Source of the DNA: Bacillota bacterium
GTDB lineage: Bacteria > Bacillota > Sulfobacillia > Sulfobacillales > Sulfobacillaceae
Length of the DNA: 64,000 nt
Direction: 5' to 3'
Assembly: GCA_026627385.1 (NCBI GenBank)
Contig: JAPNUR010000007.1
Span: 62,001 to 126,000, forward strand
In this document: positions 52,470 to 60,435 of the stretch, piece after piece
How the letters are laid out: every line of letters starts with the position of its first letter
Position numbering within the stretch: the stretch's first letter is position 1
The notes under the pieces: generated by a model
Databases searched by the model: none
What the model was told of the DNA's origin: nothing
The model's input: the letters and a program-made list of their open reading frames with translations, nothing else
Program-made: the position numbers and the translations under genes

Positions 52470-54422
52470 CTAATCGGTGGCGCTCGTCCGAATAAATTTC
52501 ATTTGCACAACGGTCAACACCAAAATCACCAAGAACATCGATACAGAAATCGCCGCAGAATAACCCATTTCCGAATACTTAGTTGCCGCGTAGTACATTT
52601 CCAGCCCTGGCACAAACGTGGACATCTCCGGTCCGCCCCCGGTCATCACCAGCGGCACACCGAACGACTGCAAACCACCAATCACCGATGTCACCAGCAC
52701 AAACTTGAACTGGCCCGTCAGCATGGGAATGTGAACATGTCGAATCACTTCTAGCAGGGAGGCTCCATCCATTCGAGCTGCCTCAATTAACTCGCCAGGA
52801 ATCGCCAACAACCCTGCATAAAACACCAAAATGGCAATAATGTTGGTAAACGGGAATCCCATGAAGATTAGCGCCGCCAAAGCCAAATGGGGATTTCCAA
52901 GCCAATTTTGGGCTAATCCACCTAGACCAACCGCGTGCAGTGTTTCGTTGAGCAGCCCAATATCGGGGTTATAGATATTTTCCCAAATGAGAATGTTAGC
53001 TATGGCGGGAATGACCAAAGGGATAATAAACAGCACCCGGTAGACATATTGCATGCGAGACGAGCGCAAATGAAACATGAGTTCTGCCACTAATAACGGC
53101 ACACCAACGCCGCCTAAAAGAATGCCAAAGAGAATCATAATTAAAATATGGGGGATTCCCACCAAAAGAAAGGGGTCGCGAGCCATCATGACGAAATTGT
53201 GAAACCCTACAAAATAAGACTCAGCGCCTGGATTCCACCGATACAACGAATGGTACAACCCGGAAATGGCTGGATAGTAGTTAAATAACAACAATAAGAC
53301 AAACGTCGGTATAAGCATAATGTATGAAATGCGATGGCGTGCCACGTTCGCGACCAGCTGTTGAGCCTGCGGCGTCCGACGATATCTCCGCCATGCCCAC
53401 CACGCGCCTAATAACAGCAGCAGCACAATGCCGGCATATACCGCATGAAGCTCCATTTCGAAAGCCCGGTATTGTGCCAACGCCGCACTGGTGGATATTA
53501 CGTACGCCAAATCATTCTGTGACCCTGCCGCTAATACGCTCCCGTTTTCGGACAGCGCTACACTTGTATTAGGGGCTCCCGTGTTCTTTTGCCATACGAG
53601 TGTCCCCTGGTGGTTCAGCACCGCCAGAATGTACGAATTGTTCGTGGCCACGGCAACATAGCTCGCATGCCGATCGGTAGCTACACCATTTATCTGATGG
53701 CCAAAGTCGTAACGCCATAAGACGCGTCCTTGGCCGTTAAGCAATGTGACGTGGTGGTCTTGCGACCCAATGGCCACATAATGTCCGTTAGGACTCATCG
53801 AGACGCCATTTACCGTACCATTGGTCGCGTACGACCATAAGACATGACCTCCCGGTGTCATCACATAGAGATCATCGTTATTTGCGCCAATGGCAATCTC
53901 ACGCCCACTCCCCGTAATGGCGATGGACACTCCTCCCGCCGGAATGATCACTTGACGCAGCTGGGTACCATTGGCCGCAAACTCGGTTAACATAGGCACT
54001 ACGGGAAATGTCACCGCAATAGTCTCTGCACCCCGACTTACGGCTATCGCCGACGGCATGGTTTGTAAACTTTTTTGCCATAGCAGCCGATGGTTTTTGA
54101 AAAGATATATTTCACTGTCCTGATCGGCAATGGCAATATAATGTCCTCCAGGACTAACAGCCACCGAGGACACGGCGTTGGGCGTCGTATATTTCCAAAC
54201 GAGTTTGCCTTGGCGATTGAGCACATAAAGATTATCGTCCCTGGATCCTACTACTACAAACCCGCCTGAATAGGGTGTTGCGACGGAGTAGATGATATCA
54301 TGGGCACGAAATGACGATATCGGCACGGTAGTTGCCGCAAACGTCATCGGCGACCAGGCTCCCAAGACAACCAACACTGCAATCAGAAAAAACTTAAAAA
54401 AATAGGAGAGTTTTTTCCCCAC
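52470..54422 (-). CDS. ABC sugar permease (MalF type) with N-terminal extracytoplasmic beta-propeller
   Basis: A 650-aa fusion. Order: signal/anchor helix (YFFKFFLIAVLVVLGAWS, about 6-24), seven WD40/PQQ-like repeats (about 35-305; repeat core YxAIxxxDxxxYLxxxxGxLxWxY, for example GHYIAIADQDSEIYLFKNHR and GHYVAIGSQDHHVTLLNGQG), a membrane helix (AVYAGIVLLLLLGAWWAW), then a complete MalF-type permease (about 350-645) with the EAA loop ELIEAARMDGASLLEVIRHV. Seven repeats would close one propeller outside the membrane. GTG 54422 with AGAGGTG is chosen; an ATG at 54443 is an alternative. The fusion is not one I know. Confidence 0.85.
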   Translation of the reverse strand: MGKKLSYFFKFFLIAVLVVLGAWSPMTFAATTVPISSFRAHDIIYSVATPYSGGFVVVGSRDDNLYVLNRQGKLVWKYTTPNAVSSVAVSPGGHYIAIADQDSEIYLFKNHRLLWQKSLQTMPSAIAVSRGAETIAVTFPVVPMLTEFAANGTQLRQVIIPAGGVSIAITGSGREIAIGANNDDLYVMTPGGHVLWSYATNGTVNGVSMSPNGHYVAIGSQDHHVTLLNGQGRVLWRYDFGHQINGVATDRHASYVAVATNNSYILAVLNHQGTLVWQKNTGAPNTSVALSENGSVLAAGSQNDLAYVISTSAALAQYRAFEMELHAVYAGIVLLLLLGAWWAWRRYRRTPQAQQLVANVARHRISYIMLIPTFVLLLLFNYYPAISGLYHSLYRWNPGAESYFVGFHNFVMMARDPFLLVGIPHILIMILFGILLGGVGVPLLVAELMFHLRSSRMQYVYRVLFIIPLVIPAIANILIWENIYNPDIGLLNETLHAVGLGGLAQNWLGNPHLALAALIFMGFPFTNIIAILVFYAGLLAIPGELIEAARMDGASLLEVIRHVHIPMLTGQFKFVLVTSVIGGLQSFGVPLVMTGGGPEMSTFVPGLEMYYAATKYSEMGYSAAISVSMFLVILVLTVVQMKFIRTSATD

Positions 54423-54475
54423 GGCCAGCACCTCTTTTGGCATTTGCAATTGAGGGGGGATACCCCCCCTCATGT

Positions 54476-56125
54476 CTAATGTTTGACTGGGGGAACCGGA
54501 GCCTTCCACGGCGTGCGAAGGTCTGCTGGCGTCATATTGCCTACGTTCTCCAGGGCTGCCACAAAGTACTTTTGGATGTTCGCCTCGTCGGCCTTGGCGT
54601 AAGCTTTGGTCGACATGTGACCGGAGAGATATTTCTGAGTCAACGCAACCCACGCCACAACACTAGGCTGATAATCGGCGAGCCCGCGCGCGATCATTGC
54701 CGCGGTCGTTGGCTTACCTTCCGAATTTCCAATATACTTCAGCTCAGCAAATTCCTTGCCAAGACTACCAGGCAACTTAACGCCGTTTATCGCAACCGGA
54801 GTCACGGATCCATTCGGCGATTTGAGAGCCGCTTCTAGTGCAATTTCCTGGCCTTTAGGGCTGGTAAGCCACATCATAAAGTTCATATCTAACGCTGTTT
54901 GCTGGGGGTTCTTGTTCACAAATCCCAAAAACCCGATAGGTAACGATATCGTTCGGGCTGGAGCTTCTACATAAGGTCCAGTCATTGACGGGTTGTTGAA
55001 GAACCCGTAAGAAAATGACTTAAATGTTTTCCCTTTCCCACCGGTATATAAGGAATTCTTCAGGTCTTTGGGGAAGTCCGACAGGGTCCAGCTTCCCGTC
55101 AATTCCGTGGCAGCCTTTTGACTAAGGAATAAGCTGTCCGCCTCGGTGTCGCTCACACCCACGAAGCCTGGTTCTGTATACGAAAACAGCGTGCGGAGAT
55201 TGCGATCTAACGCCATCCAATTCGGACTGGCCAAGTTGTAAGTGGGGCGTTTGGCTTCTTTCACCAATAACCATTGCCTAACGGGGTTGACAATGACCTC
55301 ATTCGAGTTGTCGTTATTAGGATTGGAGGGATCGTAATGCCATTTGCCGTTAATAGCAGCTACATAGTCGTAATCGCCAGGGCGGGCCACGGCATCCCGC
55401 ACACTACTGCGGGTATATTGGTCGGCGTACATGCGGACCACCCATCCGCCTTTGTCTGCCCATAAGCTATTATACGTACCTCCAAGAGCCAGCGGAATGG
55501 TGCCCGACGCCTTCAACTTCTTGAAGTCCGCGATTAATTGGTTAAAGGTGGTCGGTGTGGTGTAAATACCCGCTTTATGCCATAAGCGTTTATTGTACAT
55601 CCAAATTACCTGCACCATTTGGTAATTGAGCTGGTACAGCTTTCCTGTCCCACTTGTCCCGACACCATACCCTGTGTATGGATCGTACCCGATTTCGTTC
55701 CAATTAAAACTATCCAGCCACAGCTTATGAGTATAAGGATCTTCTTTAAAGAGCCATGGCTGAAAATTGACAAATTTACCTTCCGCAATTAGCTGGGCCA
55801 CCTCATTATTCGTAACCAGATCAGCCGTCGGGTGCCCCGCGGAAAATTGTGCAGTTAACCAGGTATTATACGTAGACGGGTTTTGCCACTGAATATTAAT
55901 CTTGACGCCCGGCTGAACCTTTTCGTAAGCGGCGGCTATCGCATGCCAACCTTCCCCTGGCGTTCCAGCAAAGTCAACGTTAATCGTCCCATGAAATTTT
56001 TGGTAGCTCGGGCGTATTGTCGCGCTGTTAACTGATGTCGCATTACCCACACCGCACGCCGAAAGCCCCCCCGCCAACAGGGCCATGCTTGACGTTACCA
56101 TAACGCTCTTTCGCAAACGACTCAT
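54476..56125 (-). CDS. ABC sugar-binding lipoprotein
   Basis: A 549-aa solute-binding protein. Signal peptide with lipobox GGLSAC (Cys about residue 24), so membrane-anchored on the outside. Cluster B-type binding domain: INVDFAGTPGEGWHAIAAAY, DLVTNNEVAQLIAEGKFVNF, MVQVIWMYNKRLWHKAGIYT, LFLSQKAATELTGSW and NFMMWLTSPKGQEIALEAAL. It is longer than most, which may reflect an oligosaccharide ligand. First gene of the long transport-catabolic operon, preceded by two operator-like sites. Ligand predicted to be rhamnose-containing saccharide from context. Confidence 0.9.
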   Translation of the reverse strand: MSRLRKSVMVTSSMALLAGGLSACGVGNATSVNSATIRPSYQKFHGTINVDFAGTPGEGWHAIAAAYEKVQPGVKINIQWQNPSTYNTWLTAQFSAGHPTADLVTNNEVAQLIAEGKFVNFQPWLFKEDPYTHKLWLDSFNWNEIGYDPYTGYGVGTSGTGKLYQLNYQMVQVIWMYNKRLWHKAGIYTTPTTFNQLIADFKKLKASGTIPLALGGTYNSLWADKGGWVVRMYADQYTRSSVRDAVARPGDYDYVAAINGKWHYDPSNPNNDNSNEVIVNPVRQWLLVKEAKRPTYNLASPNWMALDRNLRTLFSYTEPGFVGVSDTEADSLFLSQKAATELTGSWTLSDFPKDLKNSLYTGGKGKTFKSFSYGFFNNPSMTGPYVEAPARTISLPIGFLGFVNKNPQQTALDMNFMMWLTSPKGQEIALEAALKSPNGSVTPVAINGVKLPGSLGKEFAELKYIGNSEGKPTTAAMIARGLADYQPSVVAWVALTQKYLSGHMSTKAYAKADEANIQKYFVAALENVGNMTPADLRTPWKAPVPPVKH

Positions 56126-56153
56126 AAGGATCCCCCCTAATTAGTATGTTGCT

Positions 56154-56193
56154 GTTCGTCTATATGAATTTCCCTTCGCGAACAAAAACTATA
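56154..56193 (-). promoter_or_regulatory. Promoter-operator region of the transporter operon
   Basis: Minus strand: -10 TATAGT (56193-56188) running into GTTTTTGTTCGCGAAG (56189-56174), with a second similar site GTTCGTCTATATGAAT on the plus strand at 56154-56169. No -35 consensus is seen, consistent with an activator-dependent or weak promoter. The latter site matches the one at 57790-57805 in 13 of 15 positions. Confidence 0.5.
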
Positions 56194-56360
56194 TTCTACG
56201 CACGCCCCGTTAAATCCTTTTTCTACACGGTTCACGTCTCGCAAAATTTGAGTTAATTCACCTCTTTACAACCCTCATGAAGATCCAGAAATGACTATTA
56301 ACACAAAGTGCGTTATGATGGTTTCGACAATTCAGCCACTATTCTCGCCGAAACGTTTTA

Positions 56361-56672
56361 TTATGAGCAAAAATAAAACACCTCGGGCAAGTTCTCACTG
56401 AGGTTGCCGGTATCGAATGGCACCAGGAGATCCGCCATATACTGCTGCCACCGAGCATTAGCCTCCGATTCCTGGATCGCCGCCATAGCCTTGGGTAGAT
56501 CGTCCACTTCCATGTAAGCAAACAAGGTTGTCCCATCGCGAAATATGCTATAAGACCGAATTCCCGCGTCGCGAAAGACCTGCAGGAGTTCAGGAAAAAC
56601 CTGACGATGACGTCGCTCGTACTCTTCTTCCGTCCCGTCCTTAATTTTCAACTTAAACGCGTGCCGCATCAT
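56361..56672 (-). CDS. rhaM: L-rhamnose mutarotase
   Basis: A 103-aa dimeric ferredoxin-like enzyme that interconverts alpha and beta L-rhamnose, speeding use of the form released by inverting or retaining rhamnosidases. Pattern MMRHAFKLKIKDGTEEEYER, RHRQVFPELLQVFRDAGIRS, YSIFRDGTTLFAYMEVDDL, WQQYMADLL and LPEVFYF is that of RhaM. GGGAGG precedes two ATGs. It lies 12 bp after the dehydrogenase gene, in one operon. It is the clearest single sign that the island handles L-rhamnose. Confidence 0.93.
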   Translation of the reverse strand: MMRHAFKLKIKDGTEEEYERRHRQVFPELLQVFRDAGIRSYSIFRDGTTLFAYMEVDDLPKAMAAIQESEANARWQQYMADLLVPFDTGNLSENLPEVFYFCS

Positions 56673-56684
56673 ACACCTCCCACA

Positions 56685-57698
56685 TTATGCCATCTGCAGC
56701 ACAATCTTGGCAAAAGGCGCCGGTCCCTCCGCCTGTTCCTGGAATGCAGCGGCTCCGTCCCTCATCGGCCTGACATCCAACCACTGACCGAACGGCGGCA
56801 AAAATCCTTGGTTGACCAGCGCCACCGCCCGGCGAAATTCCTCATCCGTATAGCAAAACGATCCCACTATTTCAGTCTCATCCCGTACACATTGGTTCGC
56901 GGGAAGGGTGGTCAGATTTTCGTGTAACCCTATCCACACCACGCGCCCGCCCCGGCGCACAGTCTCAAGGCTCATGACGCGCGTACTCTCAAACCCCACG
57001 GCATCAATGACCGCGTCCGCGCCGTCAGGCAACATGCGGCGGATCTCCGTCGCCAGATCCGGCGTCCGGGCATCCAACACGTCCGTCGCCCCCCACACTT
57101 CCGCTTGCCGTAACCGCTGCGTGTTGGTGTCTGTCACCACAATCCAGCGGGCGCCTTGCGCCCGCGCCACCCACGCCGACATGAGCCCAATAATCCCCGC
57201 CCCAATGACGATCACCACATCGCCAACGACGGTTTGGGCCTGGTTCACGGCTCGGACGGCGCACGCCAGCGGCTCAACCAACGCCCCGGCAATGGGATCG
57301 TCCACCTTAAAACACTGGTCCGCGGGTACCCAAAATTCCTCGCCCATGGATCCCGGAAAATCGATCCCGATGATTTGGCGCTGGAGACAACGTTGCCGTT
57401 GACCCGCCAAACACGCCCGACACTGACCGCACGTCACCAATGGATTGACAGTCACGATATCGCCGGCGTAAAGATTCTTCTCGGGTACGTCTTCCACCAT
57501 GCGGGCGCTAAACTCGTGCCCCATCACCAGGGGCGGCGTCCGGAGTTCGTTATGCCCTAAGTACGCCGAAATCTCCGACCCGCAAATGCCGGTGGCGAGA
57601 CTAACGACACGAATCCACCCCGATTGCGGAACCCGCGGTTGGGCCACCTCCATCCAACTCATTTCATGTGCCGCTGTCCACACCAATGCCTTCATCAT
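56685..57698 (-). CDS. Zinc-type MDR dehydrogenase, probable 2-keto-3-deoxy-L-rhamnonate dehydrogenase
   Basis: A 337-aa medium-chain dehydrogenase. Catalytic-zinc ligands Cys in ATGICGSEISAYLG and the GHEF motif in VMGHEFSARMVE; structural-zinc Cys set in PLVTCGQCRACLAGQRQRCL; Rossmann loop VIVIGAGIIGLMSAWVAR; NAD-binding Asp in VVTDTNTQRL. An MDR-type 2-keto-3-deoxy-L-rhamnonate dehydrogenase has been described from Sulfobacillus thermosulfidooxidans, and this gene sits with rhaM in a rhamnose island, so that role is likely. Another sugar-alcohol or threonine-type dehydrogenase is the alternative. GGAGG precedes ATG 57698. Confidence 0.8.
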   Translation of the reverse strand: MMKALVWTAAHEMSWMEVAQPRVPQSGWIRVVSLATGICGSEISAYLGHNELRTPPLVMGHEFSARMVEDVPEKNLYAGDIVTVNPLVTCGQCRACLAGQRQRCLQRQIIGIDFPGSMGEEFWVPADQCFKVDDPIAGALVEPLACAVRAVNQAQTVVGDVVIVIGAGIIGLMSAWVARAQGARWIVVTDTNTQRLRQAEVWGATDVLDARTPDLATEIRRMLPDGADAVIDAVGFESTRVMSLETVRRGGRVVWIGLHENLTTLPANQCVRDETEIVGSFCYTDEEFRRAVALVNQGFLPPFGQWLDVRPMRDGAAAFQEQAEGPAPFAKIVLQMA

Positions 57699-57700
57699 CG

Positions 57701-57885
57701 TACCTCCATCGCGCCACGTTCAACCATCGGTCCTGCCACCATTCTGCACATCAGCGCGAAGAGTGTCGCAGCCTTTGGTCATATGGATTGTTCATATGGA
57801 CAAACTATAATTCGTATGTAGAAGAAGTTATTCGCGATATACGCCCAGATTCCTTCTTTAACCGCCATAGCCGAGCAAGAAAATC
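57701..57885 (-). repeat. Duplicated promoter-leader module, copy A (upstream of MDR-rhaM)
   Basis: About 185 bp that recur at 59195-59380 with an offset of 1494 bp, about three quarters identical by eye. It covers the ribosome site (GGAGGTA on the minus strand), the leader (CTCTTCGCGCTGATGTGCAG) and the -10 (TATAGT, 57809-57804), ending in the conserved GGAATCTGGG. Near the -10 lies a palindrome TTGTYCATATGRACAA (57788-57803). Confidence 0.85.
57790..57809 (-). promoter_or_regulatory. Promoter-operator of the MDR dehydrogenase-rhaM operon
   Basis: Minus strand TATAGT (57809-57804) directly followed by GTTTGTCCATATGAAC (57805-57790), a near-perfect dyad centred on CATATG. A likely binding site for the IclR regulator encoded upstream. 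Direct repeats of ATATGGA at 57781 and 57794 add to the pattern. Confidence 0.55.
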
Positions 57886-57978
57886 ATTGTATTGCTCCCG
57901 CATTTTGTATGCCACGAATTTGTAGAGGGTGGGGGCCACCCAGTAGCTGCATAACAGTTCCTGTAGTCCCACATACCG

Positions 57979-59100
57979 TTAACAAAACACTTCTTTTATC
58001 GCATTTAAATATTCAAATCCATGTATGGTGTCCGGTTCTAAATAGCTCCCCTCAGTCCATTCGTTCCACGCATTAATGGTGATGATTTTATGCCCTGTAT
58101 CATTGGCATCCACCAACTTCTTGACCTCTTTAAGCGCCATAAGAAACTCTTCCGGCGTGTTATCAACCAGGACGGAGGTATATGGGTAGCCTATATTTTC
58201 ATAAACTTCCGTCTGAATTGTTCGTGGGCTAGGATCCCATCCCATTGTCACATTCGGAAAGAAGTCGAGCCCTAACTCCTCCGATAGCTCTTTCATTTTG
58301 AGAAGGCTAGCCCGCCAGTAATCTCTATACGCGGTAGACGGAAAGTGTTGAAGTAGGATGTGATGAATCCATACATACGAGGTAGCACTGTCAAATTCCA
58401 GCTCTCGTAATATAACACTGGGATTAGTGAGAATCGACTCGTTAGGAAGGTTTTGTAGCCCCCAGACGACCGCATTTAAGTGCACATTGCCAAGTCCTGC
58501 ATCACGAACTCGATGACGAAAATCTTGGAAAGCCGCCTTAGTTGATTCGACACCTCCTAAGTTTTCAATTAATTTTCCGAGCTCATAAATGGAAAAGTAA
58601 AGCGCACCGTCGATACGCCAATAGGATGGATGGCTAAAATACACGTTAATGACACGGTTAGTGGCTTCAACAAATGTTTGCCGATCAATGTCTCCCGGGA
58701 CCAACACTTCGTAAGGTCTAGTTCTTCCGGCAGGATGAATGTTAAGCCAATCATGGTTCGCCCACATAACAGCGAACTTCATTCGATTATTATTTGACGC
58801 CCTCAGAAATCCTTCTTCCAATGCCTTATGGCGACAGGGGCCATTTCGATAATAGTACCAGTCAAAAATGAATATATTTATTCCCGCGTCTACGGCCGCA
58901 TCAATCTTCTTCTGCATTACCGCTGGCGCTGATTCGTCCTCGTATCCCCACAACGGAACCTTGGGTTGTTGATGTCCTGGAAATCGAGGTGTCGCATGTT
59001 TAACCAACTCCCATTCCGTCCACCCTGGTCCATGCACCTCCTCGTTTGTAGCATCAATATGGTAATTAGGAAAATAGTATGCCGCAATGTCAAACCCCAT
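57979..59100 (-). CDS. WbsX/GH99-like protein
   Basis: A 373-aa cytoplasmic TIM-barrel-like protein of the WbsX family (GH99-like domain). Marks: DIAAYYFPNYHIDATNEE, GWTEWELVKHATPRFPGHQQ, GINIFIFDWYYY, MKFAVMWANHDWLN, the VTMGWDPSPRT loop and IITINAWNEWTEGSYLEPD, the last with candidate acidic residues. GH99 enzymes act on mannosides; WbsX-type proteins often sit in rhamnan and O-antigen loci. A side-chain hydrolase in this island is plausible. The leader is a copy of the MDR-rhaM leader. Confidence 0.8.
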   Translation of the reverse strand: MGFDIAAYYFPNYHIDATNEEVHGPGWTEWELVKHATPRFPGHQQPKVPLWGYEDESAPAVMQKKIDAAVDAGINIFIFDWYYYRNGPCRHKALEEGFLRASNNNRMKFAVMWANHDWLNIHPAGRTRPYEVLVPGDIDRQTFVEATNRVINVYFSHPSYWRIDGALYFSIYELGKLIENLGGVESTKAAFQDFRHRVRDAGLGNVHLNAVVWGLQNLPNESILTNPSVILRELEFDSATSYVWIHHILLQHFPSTAYRDYWRASLLKMKELSEELGLDFFPNVTMGWDPSPRTIQTEVYENIGYPYTSVLVDNTPEEFLMALKEVKKLVDANDTGHKIITINAWNEWTEGSYLEPDTIHGFEYLNAIKEVFC

Positions 59101-59160
59101 GGGATATCCGCCCCTTCAACATCGTAGATGCTCTAAATCACTTACCAAACCCGGCGGTAA

Positions 59161-59178
59161 GTTTGGGGCCGTCCAAAC
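59161..59178. repeat. Dyad GTTTGG-N6-CCAAAC
   Basis: Perfect 6-bp arms separated by GGCCGT, between the copied leader and the start of the WbsX-type gene. It could be an operator or an mRNA hairpin. It lies inside a 16-codon open frame that begins at the ATG position of the copied leader (59187) and stops before the gene. Confidence 0.3.
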
Positions 59179-59194
59179 TAATGCCCATTATTGC

Positions 59195-59380
59195 TACCTC
59201 CATCGCAACACGTTCAACCATCGGTTCCGCCACCATTCTGCACATCAGCGCGAAGAGTGTCGTAGCCTTTGGTCACAGAAATTGTTCATACTCAGAAACT
59301 ATAATTCAGATTTCAAAGACACTGTTCGCGATGCTCACCCAGATTCCTGCTTTACTGAGGATGCCCATCGAGAAAAAATT
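59195..59380 (-). repeat. Duplicated promoter-leader module, copy B (upstream of WbsX-type gene)
   Basis: Counterpart of copy A. Ribosome site, leader and -10 are conserved, but the dyad has drifted on one side (GTTTCTGAGTATGAAC). It starts translation at a 16-codon frame and the real gene follows 60 bases later, as expected if the leader was copied without its gene. The remaining 59381-59515 stretch to the IclR stop shows nothing else. Confidence 0.85.
59284..59303 (-). promoter_or_regulatory. Promoter-operator of the WbsX-type gene
   Basis: TATAGT (59303-59298) followed by GTTTCTGAGTATGAAC (59299-59284); only one half-site matches copy A fully, so regulator affinity may differ. Confidence 0.45.
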
Positions 59381-59515
59381 ATTGGGATTTGGGAGGTATC
59401 ATGCACAGCAAACAGCAGTTAGTGCATTTCTTCATAGGAAGAAAAGACCAGCCCAGTGACCGCATTCAGGGATCTTGGCCGTCATCCCCAGCGATTGGTC
59501 GTGATGGGCCAATGA

Positions 59516-60340
59516 TTATAGCAGTGTGGCTCTTACCGGGACACGGTCCGCATCGGTAGCCTCCTGCCGCCACGCCTCGGGATGACCGCTTCCGGCGCGA
59601 ATAGAAATCTCATAAGCCGCCTTCCTCAAGAGTTCGGTAAGCTCCGTAACCGTGTCAGGGACAAACTGTTCCACCGAACAACTGACACTGATTGACGCAA
59701 TACCTAGATTTTGGAAACCCAACACCGGATAAGCCACGCATCGCACGTCAGCAGAATACTCCCCATGGTCCACCGCATACCCTCGTTCCCGCGTTAGCGC
59801 CAATTCATGGACTAATTCGTCGTGCGAGCCGACGGTATTACTCGTAAACCGTTGAAAAGTAACGCCTTTCAAAACACGATCCAGCGCCGAGGGGCCGAGT
59901 GTGGCTAGAAGCGCCTTGCCTAACCCCGTCGCATAAGCCGGCAAACGGCTGCCCACATGGGAGACCAGTTGCAAAGGATGGCTCGACTCAATTTTAGCCA
60001 CGTAAAGAATATCTGACCCGTCCAAAATCGCCATTTGCACCGTCTGATTGGTTCGATCGCGAATTTCTTGAAGATACGGCCACGCTAAGGGCACGAGATG
60101 AATGCGATGATAATAAGACATCGATAGTTCCCAGACTTTGGGACCGTAATGGTATAGCTTGGTTTCACCATCATAAACAATCATTCGCGATTGCAATAGC
60201 GTTTGCAGTAGCGCATGCAAACTGCTGCGCGGCAGCTCGAGTCGGGCCAAAAGATCTGTAAACGTCAAACCCGTGGGCACTTCAGCCAGGACGCTAAGCA
60301 CCGTCACGACGCGATCTGCAGACTTTACCACCGATTCCAT
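59516..60340 (-). CDS. IclR-family transcriptional regulator
   Basis: A 274-aa regulator. N-terminal winged HTH (about 5-65: SADRVVTVLSVLAEVPTGLT, FTDLLARLELPRSSLHALLQ) and C-terminal IclR effector domain (about 80-255) with VQMAILDGSDILYVAKIES, LPAYATGLGKALLATLGPSA, ERGYAVDHGEYSADVRCVAY and PVLGFQNLGIASISVSC. IclR proteins often control sugar-acid and aromatic catabolism and sense pathway intermediates (KdgR senses 2-keto-3-deoxygluconate). Encoded at the upstream end of the island, it is the natural candidate to bind the shared GTTY-N8-GAA sites. Confidence 0.92.
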   Translation of the reverse strand: MESVVKSADRVVTVLSVLAEVPTGLTFTDLLARLELPRSSLHALLQTLLQSRMIVYDGETKLYHYGPKVWELSMSYYHRIHLVPLAWPYLQEIRDRTNQTVQMAILDGSDILYVAKIESSHPLQLVSHVGSRLPAYATGLGKALLATLGPSALDRVLKGVTFQRFTSNTVGSHDELVHELALTRERGYAVDHGEYSADVRCVAYPVLGFQNLGIASISVSCSVEQFVPDTVTELTELLRKAAYEISIRAGSGHPEAWRQEATDADRVPVRATLL

Positions 60341-60435
60341 CTTGCTGCCCCCAATTCGTTCTTGGCTCCTAAAGATTTTATTTCACTTTATGATACCGTA
60401 TTTCTCTGCGCGCCGGCGTCAAACATCATACCCAA

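Noticed and set aside
56175-57838. TTCGCGAA/T octamer shared between the transporter promoter and the duplicated leaders
   Set aside because: It lies at different distances from the -10 in each case and is expected by chance a few times in 64 kb of GC-rich DNA; the GTTY-N8-GAA pattern is better positioned.
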